Assembly (NCBI RefSeq): GCF_027694345.1
Contig: NZ_JAQEVU010000004.1
Location: forward strand, 173,087-237,086
Direction: 5' to 3'
DNA from: Varibaculum timonense_A
GTDB lineage: Bacteria; Actinomycetota; Actinomycetes; Actinomycetales; Actinomycetaceae
Length of the DNA: 64,000 bases
The notes under the pieces were generated by a model. The model worked only from the letters and a program-made list of their open reading frames with translations, did not search any database and had not been told where the DNA came from. The translations under genes were made by a program, and so were the position numbers. Shown here one piece after another: positions 51,943 through 61,351 of this stretch (its first letter is position 1; the number at the start of each line of letters is the position of its first letter).

Positions 51943-53180
51943 ATAATCAACCCTTTGGTAATAATCTCTACAACCAGCAAGATGACGGATTGCAAGAATC
52001 CAGTGATAGTCGTGGTTCTCTTCCGCGCCGCTTTCCCCCTCGCAGCGTAAACAATCCGCCGCAACCAGCTATTCCTCCCTCTGCAAATAGGGCGCAAATA
52101 CCGCAGACCCCGGGGAATCCCTCTTTGAATCCGGTTGATACACCCCCGGTTTATCAGCAACAACTCAACCAAAGTAACCAGAATTCCTTTACCGATTCCT
52201 CTGAGACTTTCCCGCGCAACTCCCTTTCCCCAAATAAGTCGCTTTCCCCAAACCCGCCAACCCTCGCTGCCCCGCCAGCTCAGGGTGGTAATCGGGATAA
52301 CCTACAGGGGATAGATACCGATATTTATGGGACTCCGACCGCAGTGTATGGGGCGCTACCAGCAAATACTTCAACGCCGCCTAAAACCGCCACCTTAGCT
52401 CAGGAAACTATCAGCATCCCACCCCAGCAAGCAGGAGAGCCACCGGTGCAAGAAGAGACCTCTACCAATACCCGGCGTTCTCCGTGGTGGCTGCTGTATG
52501 GTCTGGTTGTTTTGGCTCTAATCGGTTTGGTTAGTTGGCAGATTTTTCGTTTGGTTACTGGCGAAGTGCCGTCTGCTATTCCCTTGGGAACTCAAACCAA
52601 CCCCACCCAAACCGTATTAGCCAAGGAACCAGACCCAATTCCTACCGCTCAAACCGAGCAGGTAAAAAAGGTTTTATCGGCACAACCGGTTACGCCTGCC
52701 CAGTTAGATGGAGATAAGCATCGGGTAACTTTCCGTTCCCAGTCTGGCATTGTGGTGTGTACGATTGCGGAGAAACTCCAAGATAACCCGCCACCCCTGA
52801 TTCCCTTAGCAGCGAACGCTTCCGGGGCGCTTTCCAGTGGCAGCGGAGTGGTTTGCGCTACTGCCAGTAACTTTAATGCGGCTGGCAATGTAGGTAAATG
52901 TAAACAGGGGGATTTGCGGCTCTCGGTGTTGGGGGTATGGGATTCTTCGAGTGGTATCGGAGCGTGCGTTAATGGCACTACTCCGCTATATCAAGACGTG
53001 AAATCTGGTCAGCGGGATAACAGTGGTAAACGCTTCGATCTGCAGCCACTGGGAACAGGTCAATATACTCAGCTCGGTAAATATGCGTGTACTTTCGGTG
53101 GTGCCGACGTGACCTGCGTAAATGTTTCTACCGGTAAAGGCTTTACATTTGCTGACCTTGGAGGATACAAGTTCTTTTAG
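51939..53180 (+). CDS. Hypothetical membrane protein with Pro/Gln/Asn-rich N-terminus
   Basis: About 413 residues from ATG 51939 (MNNQPFGNNLYNQQ), preceded by GAGGAG. The first 180 residues are low-complexity and rich in Pro, Gln, Asn and Ser. A single membrane helix follows (WWLLYGLVVLALIGLVSWQIF, about 188-208). The extracytoplasmic part holds about six Cys (VVCTIAE, VVCATAS, GKCKQGD, GACVNG, YACTFG, VTCVNV), suggestive of disulfides. No domain is recognised. The layout matches actinobacterial envelope proteins of unknown role. It overlaps the exonuclease gene by 4 nt. Confidence 0.7.
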   Translation: MNNQPFGNNLYNQQDDGLQESSDSRGSLPRRFPPRSVNNPPQPAIPPSANRAQIPQTPGNPSLNPVDTPPVYQQQLNQSNQNSFTDSSETFPRNSLSPNKSLSPNPPTLAAPPAQGGNRDNLQGIDTDIYGTPTAVYGALPANTSTPPKTATLAQETISIPPQQAGEPPVQEETSTNTRRSPWWLLYGLVVLALIGLVSWQIFRLVTGEVPSAIPLGTQTNPTQTVLAKEPDPIPTAQTEQVKKVLSAQPVTPAQLDGDKHRVTFRSQSGIVVCTIAEKLQDNPPPLIPLAANASGALSSGSGVVCATASNFNAAGNVGKCKQGDLRLSVLGVWDSSSGIGACVNGTTPLYQDVKSGQRDNSGKRFDLQPLGTGQYTQLGKYACTFGGADVTCVNVSTGKGFTFADLGGYKFF

Positions 53181-53295
53181 TAAATAGGGCGCGCCCTCAA
53201 GCCGAATATAGAACCCGTCACAGCTAAGGAGGGGGGCAGCTAGGTTAGAGAAGATGCTAAGGCATGGGCAATAGCCGAAATCCGGTAGAAAATGT

Positions 53296-54129
53296 TTAGG
53301 CCGGATTTAACAGTCCGAAACGTTCAAAGGCTACCGCCACCCCGTCCTCTGCAATCGAGGGAGCAACCCAGTCCGCTATCTCTAACAGCTTGTTCACCCC
53401 GCCCTCTAAGGTGATACCTGTACCTGCCTCCTGAATCATCTCGAAATCGTTTGCGGAATCTCCAATCGCCAGCGCCTGAGAGGGGTCTGCGCCAAAGTGA
53501 TGGAGGACTTCCCGCATAGCGCTGCCTTTATTGACCCCTTTTACCCCTACTTCCACCATTTCACCTGCTCGTACCTGAACAGAGCCAGGTATGACCATAT
53601 AGCGATCGCCAAACAGGCTATGGGCTTCTTCAACGCTAGAGGACGCTTCCGGGGATAGGTAGAACACGCATTTTTCTGCTGAGCTGGGAGTTCCGTTGGT
53701 CACATAGGGCATGATTTGTTCGAGGTAAGCAGACCAGTCACCGCTGGCGGCGCGCTCTGATTTGCCGGAGAGGCGGAAAAAATCCAGGAATGTTTCGGAG
53801 GGGTAAAAGTGGTCTCGACATTGCCAAAGCCAGCTAGCACCAGAGCGGCGAAAATAACCCATCCATTCGCAGATGCCGTCCTGGTCGATAGAATGACTGG
53901 CTAACACCTGCTCTCCAACTTCTACGTATGCTCCATTGGCGGTTATCAGCCCAGAAAACGGCAGAGAGAATAGAAAAGGGTAAAGCTCCGGATAGGAACG
54001 ACCGGTGGCGATGAATACTTTGTGTCCGTTCGCAGTGGCGGTGGTGATAGCTTCCTTTACTTTAGAACTAATCACCTGGTTGTGGTCGATTATGGTTCCG
54101 TCTAAATCCAAAAAAGCGAACTTGCGCAT
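53296..54129 (-). CDS. Cof-type HAD family hydrolase
   Basis: This 277-residue protein has motif I FAFLDLDGTIIDHN (residues 4-17), motif II FIATGRSYPE, a C2-type cap in the middle, and motif III/IV KGSAMREVLHHFG with LAIGDSANDFEMIQEAGTGI. This is the Cof/YidA pattern of sugar-phosphate and cofactor phosphatases with broad substrate range. AGGAGC precedes the ATG. The gene converges on the hypothetical membrane protein. A short hairpin (AAATCCGG/CCGGATTT, 53278-53308) covers its stop. Confidence 0.9.
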   Translation of the reverse strand: MRKFAFLDLDGTIIDHNQVISSKVKEAITTATANGHKVFIATGRSYPELYPFLFSLPFSGLITANGAYVEVGEQVLASHSIDQDGICEWMGYFRRSGASWLWQCRDHFYPSETFLDFFRLSGKSERAASGDWSAYLEQIMPYVTNGTPSSAEKCVFYLSPEASSSVEEAHSLFGDRYMVIPGSVQVRAGEMVEVGVKGVNKGSAMREVLHHFGADPSQALAIGDSANDFEMIQEAGTGITLEGGVNKLLEIADWVAPSIAEDGVAVAFERFGLLNPA

Positions 54130-54225
54130 TGTTGCTCCTTGTCAGGGACACTTGCCGAAAGGGAAATCTGGCAGTTTCCAGGCTATTTCCACTCTAAGTG
54201 AGAACGCCAGTTAATGCGCGCCTAG

Positions 54226-54251
54226 CCTACTCAGATAAAACCTTTCCCCGC
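54226..54251. repeat. Inverted-repeat boundary, left copy
   Basis: CCTACTCAGATAAAACC... (26 bp) is the inverse of 55192-55217 with one mismatch. The two copies bracket the DUF3800 module. The 15-bp core AAAACCTTTCCCCGC occurs a third time at 55275-55289. Confidence 0.75.
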
Positions 54252-54343
54252 CCGACCTCAGGATAAAAAGTTTCTAAAAGGAAATTTCCGCCGATTTGGT
54301 GGTTTAATTGTGTTAATGATGCCAGTTTAGATAAAATGAAATT

Positions 54344-54391
54344 GGTGGCTGTAAGCTACCTCCAAGTGCCGGGGGAGTCCCCCGGCTTTTT
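54344..54391 (+). ncRNA. Two-hairpin structured RNA upstream of DUF3800 gene
   Basis: Hairpin 1 is GGTGGCT/AGCTACC (54344-54360, 3-nt loop, one G-U). Hairpin 2 is GCCGGGGG/CCCCCGGC (54368-54386, AGT loop), followed at once by TTTTT. The DUF3800 ribosome site starts 5 nt later. Several conserved RNA motifs named after DUF3800 are known upstream of such genes, and this resembles them in placement. Identity with any one is not established. Alternatively it is a transcription attenuator. Confidence 0.55.
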
Positions 54392-54404
54392 AACTAGGAG
54401 TGCG

Positions 54405-55079
54405 ATGATGCGCGAGCTAAGCATTTTCGTGGATGAAAGCGGAGATCGAAACGCAAATTCTCGCTATTACTTATTGACTCTTGTTTTTCATGAGCAAGCA
54501 GAAGACATTAAGCAGTGTATTAGCCAATATGAATCTCGGCTTTTATTTTCGGATTTACCTAATATTCCATTTCATTCCGAACCCTTGCTAAATGGACATG
54601 GACAATATCGATACTTGGATATACATCAGAGAAAGAGGATTCTTACCTGTTTTGCGACATTAGTTCGGCGTTTGCCAGTATCCTATGTAACTTTTCGATA
54701 TCGAAGTAAAGATATTGTGGATGATGAGCAATTAGAAACCCGTATGAAACGGGATATAACAGAATTTTTACGCGAACATTTAGACTACTTTCAATCCTTC
54801 AATGTTATTAAAGTTTATTACGACAATGGTCAAGACGTTGTTAGCCAGTCTTTGGATCAGGCAATATTGGCTATGCTCTCAAAACATACGGTTCAACGCC
54901 GGAAAACTTCTATGACCGATTACCGTCTGGAACAAGTAGCAGATTATCTATGTACTATCGAACTAGCCGCCATAAAATATGGAGCGAAAGAAAATGGCGG
55001 AACCTACAATAAGTTCTTCGGCGGTATCGGGAAGTTTAAGAAGAACTGGCTCAAAAAAATTAGACCTAAAAAAATCTAA
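54405..55079 (+). CDS. DUF3800-domain protein
   Basis: About 224 residues from ATG 54405 (MMRELSIFVDESGDRN), preceded by AGGAG. DUF3800 hallmarks: the N-terminal acidic DESGD, a middle segment VIKVYYDNGQD (DNG), and C-terminal LEQVADYLCTIELAAIKY. The fold is predicted to be RNase H-like, so a nuclease role is possible but unproven. DUF3800 genes often occur in defence islands and near structured RNAs. Base composition is clearly more AT-rich than the flanking genes, and the module is bracketed by inverted repeats, which both point to horizontal gain. An extension to ATG 54336 would run through the hairpin and is unlikely. Confidence 0.82.
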   Translation: MMRELSIFVDESGDRNANSRYYLLTLVFHEQAEDIKQCISQYESRLLFSDLPNIPFHSEPLLNGHGQYRYLDIHQRKRILTCFATLVRRLPVSYVTFRYRSKDIVDDEQLETRMKRDITEFLREHLDYFQSFNVIKVYYDNGQDVVSQSLDQAILAMLSKHTVQRRKTSMTDYRLEQVADYLCTIELAAIKYGAKENGGTYNKFFGGIGKFKKNWLKKIRPKKI

Positions 55080-55191
55080 ATCATTAATACATAACCGTGA
55101 CTAACGCGCTATCGACTGTTGGCTCATTTGGCAAAGTTTTGTCCTGTCTCGAGTTCACAGAGCTTTGACTAGACGACGTGCTTTAGTGAGT

Positions 55192-55217
55192 GCGGGGAAA
55201 GGTTTTATCCGAGTAGG
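55192..55217. repeat. Inverted-repeat boundary, right copy
   Basis: GCGGGGAAAGGTTTTATCC... (26 bp) is the inverse of 54226-54251. It lies 112 nt after the DUF3800 stop. Confidence 0.75.
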
Positions 55218-55230
55218 TTGGGCGGGCGTT

Positions 55231-55263
55231 AAATCCGGAAAACCTGGGGTTTTTCCGGATTTT
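55231..55263. terminator. Hairpin after the DUF3800 module
   Basis: AAATCCGGAAAA and TTTTTCCGGATTT pair around CCTGGGGG-type loop sequence. It is a likely bidirectional terminator. The remainder of 55080-55427 holds only the repeat copies and no gene. Confidence 0.5.
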
Positions 55264-55274
55264 GGGCAGGAGGA

Positions 55275-55289
55275 AAAACCTTTCCCCGC
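55275..55289. repeat. Third copy of the AAAACCTTTCCCCGC core
   Basis: This is a 15-bp exact match to 54237-54251 in the same orientation, and the inverse of 55192-55206. Confidence 0.7.
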
Positions 55290-55427
55290 ACGACGCCCGG
55301 TTCTGCGCGCGTCCTAGAAAGAAAAAGACAAGCAACTGGCAGTTTTCAGCTAGTTTAAGCAGTTAGCTATGCAGTAAGTAGGGATGGCAACTAGCAGATA
55401 GGGGAATAATTTCGTAGAAAAATTTGG

Positions 55428-55500
55428 TGCCCCGAACAGGATTCGAACCTGCGGCCTTTCGCTCCGGAGGCGAACGCTCTATCCACTGAGCTATCGGGGC
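55428..55500 (-). tRNA. tRNA-Arg (anticodon CCG)
   Basis: On the minus strand this 73-nt cloverleaf has acceptor GCCCCGA/TCGGGGC with discriminator A, D arm AGCTCAGTGGATAGAGC, and anticodon loop CCTCCGGA (CCG). The T arm contains AGGTTCGAATCCT. It lies next to the DUF3800 module. tRNA genes are frequent integration sites, although the repeats do not overlap it. Confidence 0.97.
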
Positions 55501-55636
55501 TGGACTTCAACGATTCTACACATTTACCCGTAAGTGTGCTAAATCTACGCAGTTATTTTTGATGCTGATTACATTCTTGCGGGCAGACCGCTCTGTTTAG
55601 CCAGGCTCAAAATGCGGTGGGTGTAATAATGTGGAT

Positions 55637-57751
55637 ATGACTTTTGCTAGCCCATATTCACATGGTTTTGCCCGCCTGGCTGCTATCAGCATCCCCAGCT
55701 TGCCCGCTGAAGTGGATCGAAACGTACCAGTCATTGCAGCAGCTGCCCGAAAAGCTGCTCAGCAGGGTGCCTGTGTATGTGTTTTTCCAGAAATGAGTAT
55801 TTCCGGCTATACCCTCGGTGATTTAGCGGTTTCAACACGCTTGCTAGATGCGGTAGAAAAAGGGGTTGAGCTGCTGGTAAAAGCGACTTCCGACTGCGCG
55901 CAGTTAATCGTGGTGGGTGCTCCTTTGCGTCTGGAGGGACGGGTTTATGATTGCGCATTATTCCTTGCCCGCGGCAAAGTGGTTGCTATCACCCCGAAAG
56001 TTTTCCTGTGTGAAGAAATGGATGAGCATCGCTGCTTTACTTCCGGGGCGCACCTTGGTGCAGATGCGAGCTGGTATGCCCCCCAGATTCCAGGGGCTAG
56101 TGAGGCTCCGGTTGGAAACGGAATTGTTAATGTCGAGGACGTGCCCGGCTTGGCAGTGGCGGCGCAGGTAGGAACCGATGCCTATGCGGCTAATCCTCCC
56201 GCAATGTCTTTGGCGTTGCGCGGAGCTAGTGTTATTTGTAATCCGGCTGCCTATCCTGCAAGTTTAGGTAGAAGTTTGCAGCGGGAAATGCTCGCGCAAG
56301 CGACATCTCATAGCGGAATTTGTGCCTATGCCTATGCGGGAGCCGGAAACGGGGAATCATCTTCAGATATGGCTTGGGATGGGCAAACCTTTATCTACCA
56401 GGACGGACGTAAGCTTTGTGAAACTGAGCTTTTCCCGGTTGATACCCAAATCGCCCTCGCCGATATTGACCTGACCGCCCTCGCCAATCGTAGGCAGCGA
56501 GAAAGCGGGTTTTCCCACGCCCAGGTAGGTCAGCTTGGAAAGTATTGGGCAGTCGATATCCGTTTGGGGGTTGGCGCTCCTGGCTCGACTGTCAGCTTTG
56601 ACCCGTGGGCGAAACATGATGATACTTTGCCTTTAGGCAGCGAGGACGCGGGCGCTGCCCTCACTCCTGCCCCTAGTCGCTTCCCGTTCTTGTCTACCTC
56701 GCTTGCGGATATAGATAAAGCCTGTAAAGAAGCATTTGAGATTCAGGTTTACGGGTTGAAAAAACGTTTACAGGCGGTGGGGAACCCCAAAATGGTGTTG
56801 GGGGTATCTGGCGGTCTGGATTCCACCCAGGCACTTTTGGTGTGCAGCGAAGTTGCCGCCCGACTCGGCCTCGAAAAATCCCAAATTTTGGCCTATACCC
56901 TGCCCGGTTTTGCTACCTCGGAAGGAACAAAATCTCACGCATATAGGTTGTGTGAATCCTTAGGTATCAAATGCGAGGAAATCGATATTCGCCCCGCGGC
57001 TCGGCAAATGCTCGCCGATATGGGGCATCCTTTTGCTGATGGGCAAGCCCAATATGACGTTACTTTTGAAAATGTGCAGGCAGGATTGCGTGCCGATTAT
57101 CTGTTCCGACTTGCTAATCATCAGGGCGGATTGGTGATTGGAACCGGAGATTTATCGGAGGCGGCTCTCGGGTGGTGCACCTATGGGGTGGGCGACCATA
57201 TGTCGCATTATGCGGTTAATCCTGGTATCCCGAAAACTATGTTGCAAACTATGATTCGCTGGGCTTGCCGGGAAAACCGGTTCGGCCAGGAATGCACTAC
57301 AGTCCTGCAAGATATTTTGGCGCAAGAAATCTCCCCGGAGCTGATACCGGGGGGCGAGGAAAAACTGCAATCCACCCAGGACACTATTGGTCCTTACGAG
57401 CTACATGAGTTCTTCCTCTATCATCTGCTTTTAGGGCGCACTCCCCGCGATATTGCCTATCTGGCTTGGCAAGCCTGGCGGGATAAAGATAACGGGGTTT
57501 GGCCGGCGGATTTACCTATAGCTGACCGCAATCAATACGACCTGAAAACTATTTTGCGCTGGCTGCGCGAGTTCTTGCGCCGCTTCTTTACTTCCCAGTT
57601 CAAACGGACTTGCGTGCCTGGCGGGCCAGGGGTGAATGTCGGGCTGGGGCTTAGCCCGCGCGGTGATTGGCGGATGCCCTCCGATATTTCTGGGAGGTTA
57701 TGGATTACGCAGGTTGAACAATTATTATCGGATTTAGAGGACGAAAAGTAA
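55637..57751 (+). CDS. nadE: Glutamine-dependent NAD+ synthetase
   Basis: About 704 residues: an N-terminal nitrilase-type glutaminase and a C-terminal synthetase that amidates nicotinate adenine dinucleotide. Glutaminase Glu is in VCVFPEMSISGY (about residue 52), Lys in TPKVFLCEEMDEHRCF, and Cys in SVICNPAAYPAS. The synthetase P-loop is LGVSGGLDSTQALL. ATG 55637 lies 7 nt after the -10-like TAATAAT (55624-55630), so the mRNA may be leaderless. GTG 55631 would add two residues. Some C-terminal sequence (FTSQFKRTCVPGGPGVNVGLGLSPRG) is typical of the long bacterial NadE. Confidence 0.96.
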   Translation: MTFASPYSHGFARLAAISIPSLPAEVDRNVPVIAAAARKAAQQGACVCVFPEMSISGYTLGDLAVSTRLLDAVEKGVELLVKATSDCAQLIVVGAPLRLEGRVYDCALFLARGKVVAITPKVFLCEEMDEHRCFTSGAHLGADASWYAPQIPGASEAPVGNGIVNVEDVPGLAVAAQVGTDAYAANPPAMSLALRGASVICNPAAYPASLGRSLQREMLAQATSHSGICAYAYAGAGNGESSSDMAWDGQTFIYQDGRKLCETELFPVDTQIALADIDLTALANRRQRESGFSHAQVGQLGKYWAVDIRLGVGAPGSTVSFDPWAKHDDTLPLGSEDAGAALTPAPSRFPFLSTSLADIDKACKEAFEIQVYGLKKRLQAVGNPKMVLGVSGGLDSTQALLVCSEVAARLGLEKSQILAYTLPGFATSEGTKSHAYRLCESLGIKCEEIDIRPAARQMLADMGHPFADGQAQYDVTFENVQAGLRADYLFRLANHQGGLVIGTGDLSEAALGWCTYGVGDHMSHYAVNPGIPKTMLQTMIRWACRENRFGQECTTVLQDILAQEISPELIPGGEEKLQSTQDTIGPYELHEFFLYHLLLGRTPRDIAYLAWQAWRDKDNGVWPADLPIADRNQYDLKTILRWLREFLRRFFTSQFKRTCVPGGPGVNVGLGLSPRGDWRMPSDISGRLWITQVEQLLSDLEDEK

Positions 57752-58018
57752 GCTACCTGCGTATAGACCGGGTAATCTGGAGTCTTCCGGGGATAGCTCC
57801 GCCTCGTCCTCATCGAAAGCTACTACCTGTCGCCATAGAATACGCAGCCTCCAGTTGCGGGAGATGGAACACTCTAAATTAACTAAGCGGGGACGATGGG
57901 CTATTTTGGAAGTAAGAAAGAAAACGGTGAAACCGGGGTTTAGCGCAGCGTTTTGGTAGCTATCTAAATGGTTTTCACCCTAGAAAATGGCGCATAGCGC
58001 CCGAATATAGGAGGAACA

Positions 58019-59362
58019 GTGAGCGAACGGAACCGGGCATTAACTGCCGAAACCTTGTTAGAGCTACGTAAAGAGTTTGTGGCAGACCCGCGCGGAAAAC
58101 TGATGCAAAATGCTGTAACCAGTACAGATATTGATAAGGTGGCTCAAAATCACCAGGTAGTTGCGTTCGCTGACCGTTCCATGTCCCACAAGCTAGATGC
58201 GTGGCCGGTGGCTAATCAAAAGAAATCGGGACGTTGTTGGCTGTTCGCCGGTCTAAACCTGCTGCGTTCGTCGATGATTAAACGCCTAAACGTAGAAAAT
58301 TTTGAATTCTCCCAGACCTACCTGTTCTATTGGGACAAACTAGAAAAAGCGAACTACTTCCTAGAATCTCAGATTGAGCTGGCCGATCGCGACCTGGATG
58401 ACCGTACGGTGGCACACCTGTTGTCCGATCCGATTGGGGACGGTGGCCAGTGGAATATGTTTGTGGCGCTGGTGGATAAATACGGGGTAGTGCCCAAGTG
58501 GTCAATGCCGGAAACTGAATCTTCCTCTAATTCGGCGAAAATGGATCGTATCTTAGAGCGTTACCTGCGGGAGGGCGCCCTCGCGGTGCGCAAAGCCGCG
58601 CACAATAATCCCGAAACTGTTGGGGAGGTAAAGGCGCGTTTACTCAGTGGGGTGCACCGGATTTTGAATATCCATCTGGGAACCCCACCGGAAAAGTTTG
58701 TTTGGCAATATAACGATAAAGACAATAAATTTGAGCGTCTAGGGGAGGTTACCCCTCAAGAGTTCGCCGATAAATATATCGTCAATGACCTGCGTAACTA
58801 TGTATGCTTGGTGAATGATCCGCGGGAAGCTAACCCGTACGGAAAGACCTATACCGTCGATCGCCTGGGCAATGTGCTCGGTGCTGCCCCGGTGCGTTAC
58901 CTGAACGTCCCTATCCAGGTAATGAAAGATTGCGCGGCTACGGTATTGCAGGCCGGAAAACCGGTGTGGTTCGGGTGTGACACCGAGCAGCAGGCAGATA
59001 GGGAACTGTCGCTGTGGGATAAGAATCTCTATGACTATGGCGCGGTTTACGGAGTGCATTTTGGGATGGACAAGGAAGAACGTCTGCTCTCCCACGAATC
59101 TCTAATGACTCACGCCATGTTGTTTGTAGGGGTAGATATGCTGGATGGCGCTCCGCGCCGCTGGCGAGTGGAAAACTCTTGGGGCTGCGAAGATCGAGCC
59201 GACCAGGGATTCTATACTATGAATGATTCCTGGTTCGACGAATACGTATTTGAAATCGCGGTTCACCGTGACCGTCTTCCTGAAGAATATCACGCCGTCC
59301 TCGATTCTGAGGAAGCACCGATAGTGTTGCCTGCCTGGGATCCGATGGGGTCGCTCGCTTAA
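58019..59362 (+). CDS. pepC: C1-family aminopeptidase C (bleomycin-hydrolase type)
   Basis: This 447-residue cytosolic cysteine peptidase starts at GTG 58019 behind AGGAGG. The triad is Cys in NQKKSGRCWLFAGLNLLRS (about residue 75), His in ESLMTHAMLFVGVD, and Asn in RWRVENSWG. The family works as a hexameric ring trimming N-terminal residues from peptides inside the cell. Length matches PepC/bleomycin hydrolase (about 445). It is a single gene. The gap before it (57752-58018) has no other feature I can support. Confidence 0.94.
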   Translation: MSERNRALTAETLLELRKEFVADPRGKLMQNAVTSTDIDKVAQNHQVVAFADRSMSHKLDAWPVANQKKSGRCWLFAGLNLLRSSMIKRLNVENFEFSQTYLFYWDKLEKANYFLESQIELADRDLDDRTVAHLLSDPIGDGGQWNMFVALVDKYGVVPKWSMPETESSSNSAKMDRILERYLREGALAVRKAAHNNPETVGEVKARLLSGVHRILNIHLGTPPEKFVWQYNDKDNKFERLGEVTPQEFADKYIVNDLRNYVCLVNDPREANPYGKTYTVDRLGNVLGAAPVRYLNVPIQVMKDCAATVLQAGKPVWFGCDTEQQADRELSLWDKNLYDYGAVYGVHFGMDKEERLLSHESLMTHAMLFVGVDMLDGAPRRWRVENSWGCEDRADQGFYTMNDSWFDEYVFEIAVHRDRLPEEYHAVLDSEEAPIVLPAWDPMGSLA

Positions 59363-59646
59363 AGCCCGGTTAGCATAATAATCCCGCCGTAAGGGGCGAG
59401 GATAAACAGGGCTATGGACAGGGAAAACAGGGCAATACAGTCAATCCACCAGGAGCGTACCGCGCACCAGGCTTTGGGAGAGCGGTCTAGCAGCCGGTAA
59501 ACCCCTAAGCTCAGCAGCATCAGGGCGAAAACTCGGCAAGCAAATACGGGGTGTCCGATATATCCGAGGGTGACGGTGCAGATAATCCCGATTATCACTA
59601 ATGCGGTGCACCCGCGTCTCCAAAGGCGATTATTCGACAACCCCAT
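59359..59646 (-). CDS. DUF3017-like small membrane protein
   Basis: This 95-residue protein has three to four membrane helices (ALVIIGIICTVTLGYIGHPVFACRVFALMLLSLGVYRLL; WWIDCIALFSLSIALFILAPYGG). The C-terminal RSWWID followed by a last helix resembles DUF3017 proteins, found only in actinobacteria and with no known function. The stop overlaps the pepC stop by 4 nt on the opposite strand. No ribosome site is obvious at ATG 59646. Confidence 0.65.
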   Translation of the reverse strand: MGLSNNRLWRRGCTALVIIGIICTVTLGYIGHPVFACRVFALMLLSLGVYRLLDRSPKAWCAVRSWWIDCIALFSLSIALFILAPYGGIIMLTGL

Positions 59647-59854
59647 AACGGTAGTTTAACGGGCTTGGTGGTGTTTTGTGATTACCCAGTGCTGCTTACC
59701 CTCTCCCTGGATGGACGCATTTTGGGTATTAACCCCATTTTTAGGGGGAGGGGGTAGGAAGTAGGGTGTGCCGGTAAAAATGAAGGGACGGAAGTAAGCA
59801 TTTTCACCGCCTTTTAAATTAACTACTAACTGCTAAAACAGTAGGATAGGAAAT

Positions 59855-61123
59855 ATGTTTAAGTCTTATCGGGAGATTTTTTCCTACCCTGGCGCTCTTA
59901 GATTTTCAGTCGCTGGAGCGGTAGCGCGTTTCCCGATGGCGATGGCGGGGCTGTCCACTCTGCTAATGATTTCCACCCTCTACGGGGAGTATTCACTGGC
60001 TGGACAGGTCAATGCTTTAGTGGTTATCGCGATGGCGGCGGCATCCCCAATTCAGGCTCGGCTAGTGGATCGTTACGGGCAAGCCAAAGTTTTACGCCCT
60101 CTGGTTGCATGTTCCCTGGTTTTACTGTTGGCTTTGATACTCTCGTCTCTATTCCATGCTCCGCGCTGGACACTCTACCTATTTGCCCTGTTATCGGGGG
60201 CTACTACCGGTTCTTTCGGGGCGTTTGTGAGGGCGCGCTGGACGCATTTGCTGGCGGGGTCGCGTAAGTTAAATACGGCTTATGCTTTCGAGGCCGCTGT
60301 TGATGAACTGATTTTTATTTTCGGTCCGATTATTGCCACGGTGTTAGCTACCGTGGTTCACCCTGCGGCGGGGATTGTGGCTTGTTTGGTTACTTCCGGT
60401 ATTGGTGGTTTTTGGTTTTTATCGCAACGCGCAACGGAACCGGTAGTGACCGCAAAATCTGATTTAAGCGACCAGGAAGCTAAACCGTTGATGAAATCGG
60501 CAGCCATGGTGATTTTGGGGCTGATTTTTATGCTCTGCGGTTTTACTTTTGGTGGTCTGGATTTAACGGTGGTGGCATTTTGTCGCGAGCAAGGGGTAGC
60601 CCAGATTTCGGGGCTGCTGTTGGCCATGTTTGGGGTGACTTCTTTTAGTTCTGCGGTGATTTATGGGGCTAAAGAGTGGGGCATTAGCGCCTTGCGCTTG
60701 TTCTTGGGGGGAATCACCTTAATGGCGATTGGTTTTTCTACTTTCTTTTTCGCCTCCAATCCCTGGATTTTAGGGTTGTGTTTAGCTTTAACCGGTGCGA
60801 CTTATGCACCCACCATGACTAACGCCACCAATATTTTGTCTCAGGTGGTTCCTCCTGCTCGTTTCACCGAGGGGATGGCGTGGTTAAACACTTTCTTCAC
60901 TTTAGGTATTTCTGGTGGTGCGTGGCTTGGTGGTTCCGTAGTGGATGTGGCGGGAGCTCGCGGTGGGCTGTGGCTGGTGATTGCGGCAGCTTGGGCGATT
61001 CTTGCCGTGGTGTTGATTGGTTTTATTCCTTTGCGTAATTCGCTGCGCCGCGCCTATAAACGCCGTCTAGTGACAGTCGATTTGCATATGACCGAGGAAT
61101 CTTCCCCTTCCCAGAACAGCTGA
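59855..61123 (+). CDS. MFS transporter
   Basis: This 422-residue protein has 12 predicted membrane helices. Between helices 2 and 3 it has QARLVDRYGQAKVLRP, close to the MFS motif A (GxLxDRxGRR). A cytosolic loop (ATEPVVTAKSDLSDQEAKPL) lies in the middle, and the tail is charged (RRAYKRRLVTVDLHMTEESS). Substrate is unknown. The sequence is closest in style to actinobacterial drug/metabolite efflux MFS proteins. GATAGGAAA precedes the ATG. No regulator is adjacent. Confidence 0.88.
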   Translation: MFKSYREIFSYPGALRFSVAGAVARFPMAMAGLSTLLMISTLYGEYSLAGQVNALVVIAMAAASPIQARLVDRYGQAKVLRPLVACSLVLLLALILSSLFHAPRWTLYLFALLSGATTGSFGAFVRARWTHLLAGSRKLNTAYAFEAAVDELIFIFGPIIATVLATVVHPAAGIVACLVTSGIGGFWFLSQRATEPVVTAKSDLSDQEAKPLMKSAAMVILGLIFMLCGFTFGGLDLTVVAFCREQGVAQISGLLLAMFGVTSFSSAVIYGAKEWGISALRLFLGGITLMAIGFSTFFFASNPWILGLCLALTGATYAPTMTNATNILSQVVPPARFTEGMAWLNTFFTLGISGGAWLGGSVVDVAGARGGLWLVIAAAWAILAVVLIGFIPLRNSLRRAYKRRLVTVDLHMTEESSPSQNS

Positions 61124-61326
61124 ATATCTTTGCGCGATAACGCAACAGTTTGCTTTGCTCTACACCTCGCACCCTAGAAATCTGTGAAAACGGATAGGTA
61201 GGCTGAAGTCTCTCAGGGCATAGAACCCGGGAATTGAGCTAGCTGTTTTCAGCAGTCCCGGCTTGCTCTATTCTTGGGGGATAGCTCTATCTTGTATTTA
61301 GTATTGCAATAGACCTAGACATCTAT

Positions 61327-61342
61327 GTAGCCCATAGGCTAC
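61327..61342. promoter_or_regulatory. Palindromic operator candidate of the toxin-antitoxin locus
   Basis: GTAGCCCATAGGCTAC is a perfect inverted repeat (6-bp arms, 4-bp spacer) ending 9 nt before the GTG start and next to a -10-like TAGGAT (61345-61350). HTH antitoxins normally repress their own operon through such sites. Confidence 0.5.
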
Positions 61343-61351
61343 GGTAGGATT

